From: Limisphaerales bacterium
GTDB taxonomy: Bacteria > Verrucomicrobiota > Verrucomicrobiia > Limisphaerales > UBA11358
Direction of reading: 5' to 3'
DNA length: 44,530 nt
Assembly: GCA_025362675.1 (NCBI GenBank)
Contig: JANYFN010000305.1
Span: forward strand, 1 to 44,530
The stretch's first letter is position 1; every line of letters begins with the position of its first letter. Under the pieces are notes generated by a model. It worked only from the letters and a program-made list of their open reading frames with translations. It was not told the origin of the DNA and searched no databases. Of this stretch, positions 40,331 through 44,530 are shown piece by piece. The position numbers were made by a program, and so were the translations under genes.

Positions 40331-43300
40331 TTAGTTGCCATGGAGGACATGGCGGACTCCATACCAGAATGGAAAACTGTCATCACTAATGGAAGCGCTG
40401 GCTGGTGGGAGATTGGTGTGTTCCACGCCGCTCCACGGACAAGCCTGCCCATCCATGTGCCAGCCATTAGTTGCTATGGTGATGTAGATATTATCACCGC
40501 CGCTCGGCTGAAACCGTAAATAGTCCTTAAAGTCTGCCAACATAGCTGGGCATGGCGGATAAACCGTCTGTGTGCTGGGAGAATCAAGAAATCGTGTTGC
40601 GTGTGTCGAAGCAACATTAGCAAAATATTGTTTGGGTCCGTCAGGCCCATCGGCTTCGCCATATATTTCCGAATTCCCATCCAAAAAATCATTGCCGGAC
40701 GTATCGTAGTTGCCGCCGTTGGCATTGATAAGCTGCGTTATCCCAAACAACCCGTCATACTTTGAATTTAATGTCACTCGCCAACTCAAGTTGGCTTGCA
40801 AGGTTGGATTATCCCAAGTGAAATAATTCAAAAGGTTTATAAAATTCGTAAATGTTGGCCGGTAGATGGTAAAATTTCCAATGCTCGCAATGCTGATATA
40901 TTATCCATTTGTGAAATGCAGGTTCATGTTGACTCCGACTTTGCCGTTACTTCCGTTGACAAACCAGCATGAAGTCGCATTCGTATTATACAGCAGCCCA
41001 TTGTTTACCTCATAAGAAGTCGGAGTTGGAGTTCCAAAAATTGGATGGCTTAGCAGTTTGTTCACAAACTTCTGCGGAAGCTGCCAGTTTCCCACCATAT
41101 CTACAATTTGCGACATGGGCAGATTCGTCAATGCAAACGTCACCTTTTGCCCCACGCACACTTCCGGGATGTCCGTTTCTAGATTGGCGTTCGTCAGGCT
41201 GGTGGTGAGGTTGATGTTCACCTTATATTTGGTCGGCACCACCGTCGCGGAATAGTGCTGAAAGTAACCTGCTATCACCGTGACATCTTCGTTGGCATTA
41301 TCGGGCAGCGTTCGCCAGACGATTCCATCCGCCCCAGGTCATATGTTCCCCACTTGCAGGTCAGTCATGATTATCGGTGTAATCTTGGAGTTGAGCCAAG
41401 GTAAGCCAAACGATGCGTCCTTTGGACTTGCTTCGTAGCTATTGGCATTGACCACCCGCAGGCTCAATAAATTACGGTTCCCGACTGTGGCTTTGCCGCC
41501 GGTGTATAGCTTCAAAGTCGTCCCAGCCGAAAGCCTGACTAAAAGTCGCGTGAAGCGATTACTGCTGTCGGGTGGCCGGTCATACCAAAAATTAGCGCTG
41601 CGTGCATAATAGTGGACCACGTTAACAATTCCGGGTCCCTGCGAAGATTTCGCCAAATCTTCTAAGGGTATTTTGGGAACGGAACGATGATATGGCGGGC
41701 CAGTAATGCCCAATGGATCCCAAATAAACGAATAGTTTGCGGTAGGAAGAGTTATGCCAGGATATGGGCTAAAGCGGACATCATCTTGGCCACGATAATT
41801 ATTCTGCCAATTATTGTTGGCATCTACGAACAAAGACGCGTTATAAGTAATGGTTTGATCGTTAAAAATCAAAGAACTAGGATCTAATTCTGTCGGACTG
41901 GTCATTGTAATTTGATGGACTATTTGATCGGCTTCGTGGTGACTCACAATAACCGTGGGTGCCCGTTCTACCGTGTATAAGGCTTGCGCTGCTGGTGTCT
42001 GCGCCTGTGGCGTAAAACTAGACTGTAGGGTAGCCGGTGTCGTGGACACATTGAAGGTAGCCGTGCCGGTGCCGTAAATGGGAACTTTGTAGGCACTCCA
42101 AGTCCCGTTCCCGTTGTTGGTGCCTTGGACACCATTCACAAAAACACTGGCCGTCGGATCGCTGATGCGGCCACTGACATTGCCCGTGGGCTTCCATAAA
42201 TCATCCCCCGTTGGCGCGGTGTCAATGGTTAAGGTCATGGTGCTGTCATTAACCGTAAAATTAGTCGTCGTCACGTTGCCAGCGGCATCTGTGGCTTGCA
42301 CGCTAATGTGGTTAATCCCGTTCAACGGCACGTTCTCAATCCAGAAATCTCCGTTGCGTTCGACCAGACCGGCAACCGTGTTAGTCGTGCCATCGCCATG
42401 AACCACCGTGGCCACAATGCTCCCGGTCTCATCGCTCATCGTCCCGCGCAGCGTGGCATTCGTTCCGCTTACCACCATCCCGTCTAACGGCCATAGCATT
42501 TGCACCACCGGCAGGTTGGTCGCAGCCGAGTAATCCAACCGCACTAGGAAATTGGTAATGACAGTGTTCCCAAAATTATCGGTGGCGCGTAAAGTAATCA
42601 GGTTGCTGACGGCCGCCAAGGGCACATCGTAGGCTTGAAAAAAGTTGGTCGTGAAATCCTGCCGATTGTAGTCATAGACTCGATCAGTCACCGAACAGGG
42701 CTAGTTCGTGTAAACTCCGGTGGCATTGCTAATATCGTAGGACAGACTGGCGAGCTGTTTCGTGGCGTAGCCTTGCAATTGCAAATACGGCTTGCGGACG
42801 GTATAGGTTCCATCGTTACCAGCGGGGTTGGTTAGGCTTAACGTCACCGGCACCCGGTCGAGAACAATACTGCAACTATGCCACGTTTCGGTTGCCTCTG
42901 GAGCCGGGCCTTTCAAACCGATGGCCACTGAATACGCGCCGTCGGTTGCCCCTAAAGCAACAATCAAATTCGTGCCAGTCAACGGTAGCCAGTTAGTTGA
43001 AGTCAACGGCGGCAAGTTCGTGGGATTGTAAGTGCTGACTGAATTGCTTTGCACCAAGATTGAAACGTAGGCCGGATCACCGACAGTGATGGCCAGTTGG
43101 ACGCTGGCTATTGGTGAGCTGACATAAAAATTGGTGGACGCAATGGAAAAGGCAATCACATTGGGATCGTTGGTCACGGTGGCGTTGCTGAAATTTGTAT
43201 AGTCCGTAAGCAGCGCGTTGCCACTGGCATCCAGTTCCGTGCCGATATGGTGGAGGTTTTCGAACCAATGCCACTCCCACCAATCGGGCAAAGAGTCACC

Positions 43301-43984
43301 ATCGCTATCTACGCCAGTCCAATCTTGCGCCCTTAAAAATAAATTAGGCCGGTCATAGGTTGGCACTGAAAAAGGCATCGCCACGCCGTTCGTCGGCTTC
43401 AAGTCGCGCTCCACATGCCAACCGCCCGGTAAATTCGTCGTGCTCCAAATGGCATAAACTTGATTCGTGGCGTGGTGCAGGTTCAAATACGCAAGGCCGT
43501 TAAACGCGTTGGTAATTTCCAACCAGAGCAAGCTGGTGTCAATCTGGTAGCTTGAATTACCCCCCAATACTTCCCCGGCGGCGGCGGGATCAAGCGAGGC
43601 GATCTTTGATCTGTGTTTCGTTGGGGCGTCGTAATTAAAACCTAAATCGTCGAGCAGATAGAAATCTTCCATGCGGCAAGCGCCTTCATGGTTGATGTTG
43701 CCGGGGAGTGGTGGCCATTCGGGATGTTGCAGCGAAAAATAACCGCCGAATTCATTCCAGCGGGGCAACTGCTCATAAGGAATCTGGGGGATGGCGGCCA
43801 GCACCTTGACAAAGTTATTTAAGTCCGTGTCGGAGAGTTTCCGCAATTCCGGCAAGTCGGTTACGGTCATCACCAGCGGGGACGCTTCTTCTTTCAGAAG
43901 CTCTCGCGCCGAGCTGGTGCGCGTGGTGGCCAATAATAGTAACGCCAAACTAAACCGCCCAATGATGTTTTTTGCTGAACTCAT
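40331..43984 (-). pseudogene. large exported protein gene interrupted by three in-frame stops
   Basis: Four track ORFs (42701-44020, 41339-42691, 40901-41278, 40331-40831) lie in one frame without any shift. The frame starts at the ATG at 43984 (MSSAKNIIGRFSLALLLLAT, signal peptide, with AAAGG upstream). It is cut by TAG at 42701-42703 (after GVYTN), TGA at 41339-41341 (after LQVGNI, before PGADG) and TAA at 40901-40903 (after HFTNG, before YISIAS). Rejoined it encodes 1214 residues. Parts include a DSDGDSLPDWWEW calcium-type motif, glucodextranase-B/Ig-like repeats (HGDGTTNTVAGLVERNGDFW) and a C-terminal block ending FPFWYGVRHVLHGN. Point nonsense mutations, readthrough or sequencing errors could explain the stops. 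Confidence 0.78.
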
Positions 43985-44054
43985 AATCCCTTTCCTTTTC
44001 CAATTTTCGCCCAACCTCATCCCGGAACTAAAGAGCGCGACTCAACGCGCCCTT

Positions 44055-44158
44055 CCTCGAGGCACCGCGAAGCGCCCATACAGATGACGCATCAAGCCGC
44101 GCCATCTGGCGCGCGCTTGAGCAATCTGTATGAGCTTGAAAATTCGCGGTTTTCGAGG
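44055..44158. repeat. large imperfect inverted repeat (possible cruciform or RNA hairpin)
   Basis: Nested arms pair in order: CCTCGA with TCGAGG, CCGCGAA with TTCGCGG, CATACAGAT with ATCTGTATG, CAAGC with GCTTG, and GCGCCA with TGGCGC at the tip. The whole element is 104 bp. There is no T-run, so it is not a simple terminator. Confidence 0.8.
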
Positions 44159-44164
44159 AAGCCC

Positions 44165-44180
44165 CGTAGCTAAAGCTACG
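44165..44180. repeat. hairpin CGTAGC-TAAA-GCTACG
   Basis: Perfect 6-bp stem with a TAAA loop, 7 bp after the large inverted repeat, so it probably belongs to the same dispersed element. Confidence 0.65.
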
Positions 44181-44211
44181 CAAATTTGTGGTTTTTGTTG
44201 TTTTTACATGA

Positions 44212-44227
44212 ATGTCCTGTTGGACAT
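44212..44227. repeat. hairpin ATGTCC-TGTT-GGACAT
   Basis: Perfect 6-bp stem with a TGTT loop between the large inverted repeat and the tandem array. It is too weak alone to call a terminator. Confidence 0.55.
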
Positions 44228-44297
44228 GAAGGTTCTGCGCCTTTCGCCAGACGTTGCCAAGATATATTTGCAATTTCTGCGAATTGAGCGTCTTTTC

Positions 44298-44530
44298 CCG
44301 CCGGATTTTTGTTTTTGCTTCCAAGGAAAAAGTTTTTTCCTATTAGCTTTTTGAAAATACCGGAGGTTTTTTCATTTTCCTTCTAGGAGAAAACTTTTTT
44401 CCTCCGGTTTTTTCTTTTTTCCTCCGGTATTTTCATTTTCCTTTTAGGGATTTTCTTTTTTCCTCCGGTTTTTTTGATTTCCTTTTAGGAAAAAACTTTT
44501 TTCCTATTAACAATTCGTTTTTTCCTCCGG
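44298..44530. repeat. degenerate tandem array with about 20.5-bp period, running off the window
   Basis: Twelve GC-containing cores in T-rich DNA start at 44298, 44321, 44339, 44360, 44379, 44401, 44421, 44440, 44462, 44481, 44503 and 44524. They are of two sorts: CCTCCGG/CCGGAGG/CCGCCGG and CCTTTTAGG/CCTATTAG/CCAAGG. Between them are T6-T7 tracts. Three near-perfect palindromes of the form AGGAAAAA-N-TTTTTTCCT lie at about 44324, 44386 and 44487. Confidence 0.75.

Larger units (their letters stand above)
43985..44530. other. right-end non-coding region
   Basis: No convincing gene in the last 546 bp. It carries a large inverted repeat, two smaller hairpins and a tandem array, each listed separately. 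The track ORFs here (44028-44324 minus, 44130-44354 plus) run through these repeats and have no recognisable domain. Confidence 0.6.

Noticed and set aside
40331-43984. Alternative genetic code or programmed stop-codon readthrough
   Set aside because: All three stop types occur in one gene, while every other gene in the window uses stops normally, so recoding of one codon cannot explain it.
44028-44324. 98-residue minus-strand ORF
   Set aside because: It runs through the large inverted repeat and T-rich region, has no domain and no ribosome binding site; it is probably chance.
44298-44530. CRISPR array
   Set aside because: Cores are short and of two kinds, there are no conserved 25-37-bp repeats with unique spacers, and no cas genes are present.

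Overview
The window looks like chromosomal DNA of a Verrucomicrobiota bacterium, probably of the Pedosphaera/Limisphaerales kind. The evidence is indirect: orphan pseudopilins with the leader [19 protein letters not shown], Tat-exported Gfo/Idh/MocA dehydrogenases paired with xylose-isomerase-like proteins, golvesin/Ig/DUF4623-type giant exported proteins with Asn/Thr-rich sequence, and a DUF3276-type PUR protein. There is no rRNA, tRNA, CRISPR array, transposase or phage gene. The left end cuts a reductase gene and the right end stops inside a repeat array, so this may be a contig broken at a repeat.

Layout. 1-3.5 kb (minus): polyprenyl diphosphate synthase, ECF sigma factor, membrane anti-sigma-like protein, terminator, ParA-type ATPase, and a partial FNR-like flavoprotein. 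3.6-9.4 kb (plus): response regulator and histidine kinase, then a tight cluster of DUF3570 barrel, ApbE flavin transferase, TlpA thioredoxin, DUF4266 lipoprotein and an Ig-domain membrane protein. Both the barrel and the Ig protein carry a DxxSGAT motif that matches the known ApbE target motif. 9.5-11.9 kb (plus): RNase PH, a histidine phosphatase and PrmA. 12.2-14.6 kb (minus): a DksA-like protein with a broken zinc finger, cysteine-poor L33 and S18, a terminator, a palindromic operator candidate, a ZIP metal transporter and a Fur/Zur regulator. This reads as a zinc-economy island.

14.7-22.8 kb (minus): five-gene operon of Gfo/Idh/MocA dehydrogenase, sugar isomerase-like protein, DUF5009 membrane acyltransferase-like protein and two FAD-dependent oxidoreductases, probably for periplasmic glycan or sugar processing. 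22.9-31.8 kb: large exported proteins (triplicated DUF4623-like protein; TIM-barrel/golvesin protein), two orphan pseudopilins and a GH20-like lipoprotein. 32.0-36.2 kb: second Gfo/Idh plus isomerase pair with an MFS transporter, divergent from an AraC regulator. 36.3-39.5 kb: coiled-coil exported protein, PUR nucleic-acid-binding protein, an exceptionally long terminator hairpin and a dihydrolipoamide-dehydrogenase-like enzyme. 39.7-44.0 kb (minus): a small exported protein and a 3.65-kb reading frame broken by three in-frame stops (TAG, TGA, TAA). 44.0-44.5 kb: non-coding, with a large inverted repeat and a degenerate tandem array of about 20.5-bp period.

The two parts that best hang together as systems are the flavinylation-like cluster (3.6-9.4 kb) and the zinc-economy island (12.2-14.6 kb). 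The least explained DNA is the periodic array at the right edge.
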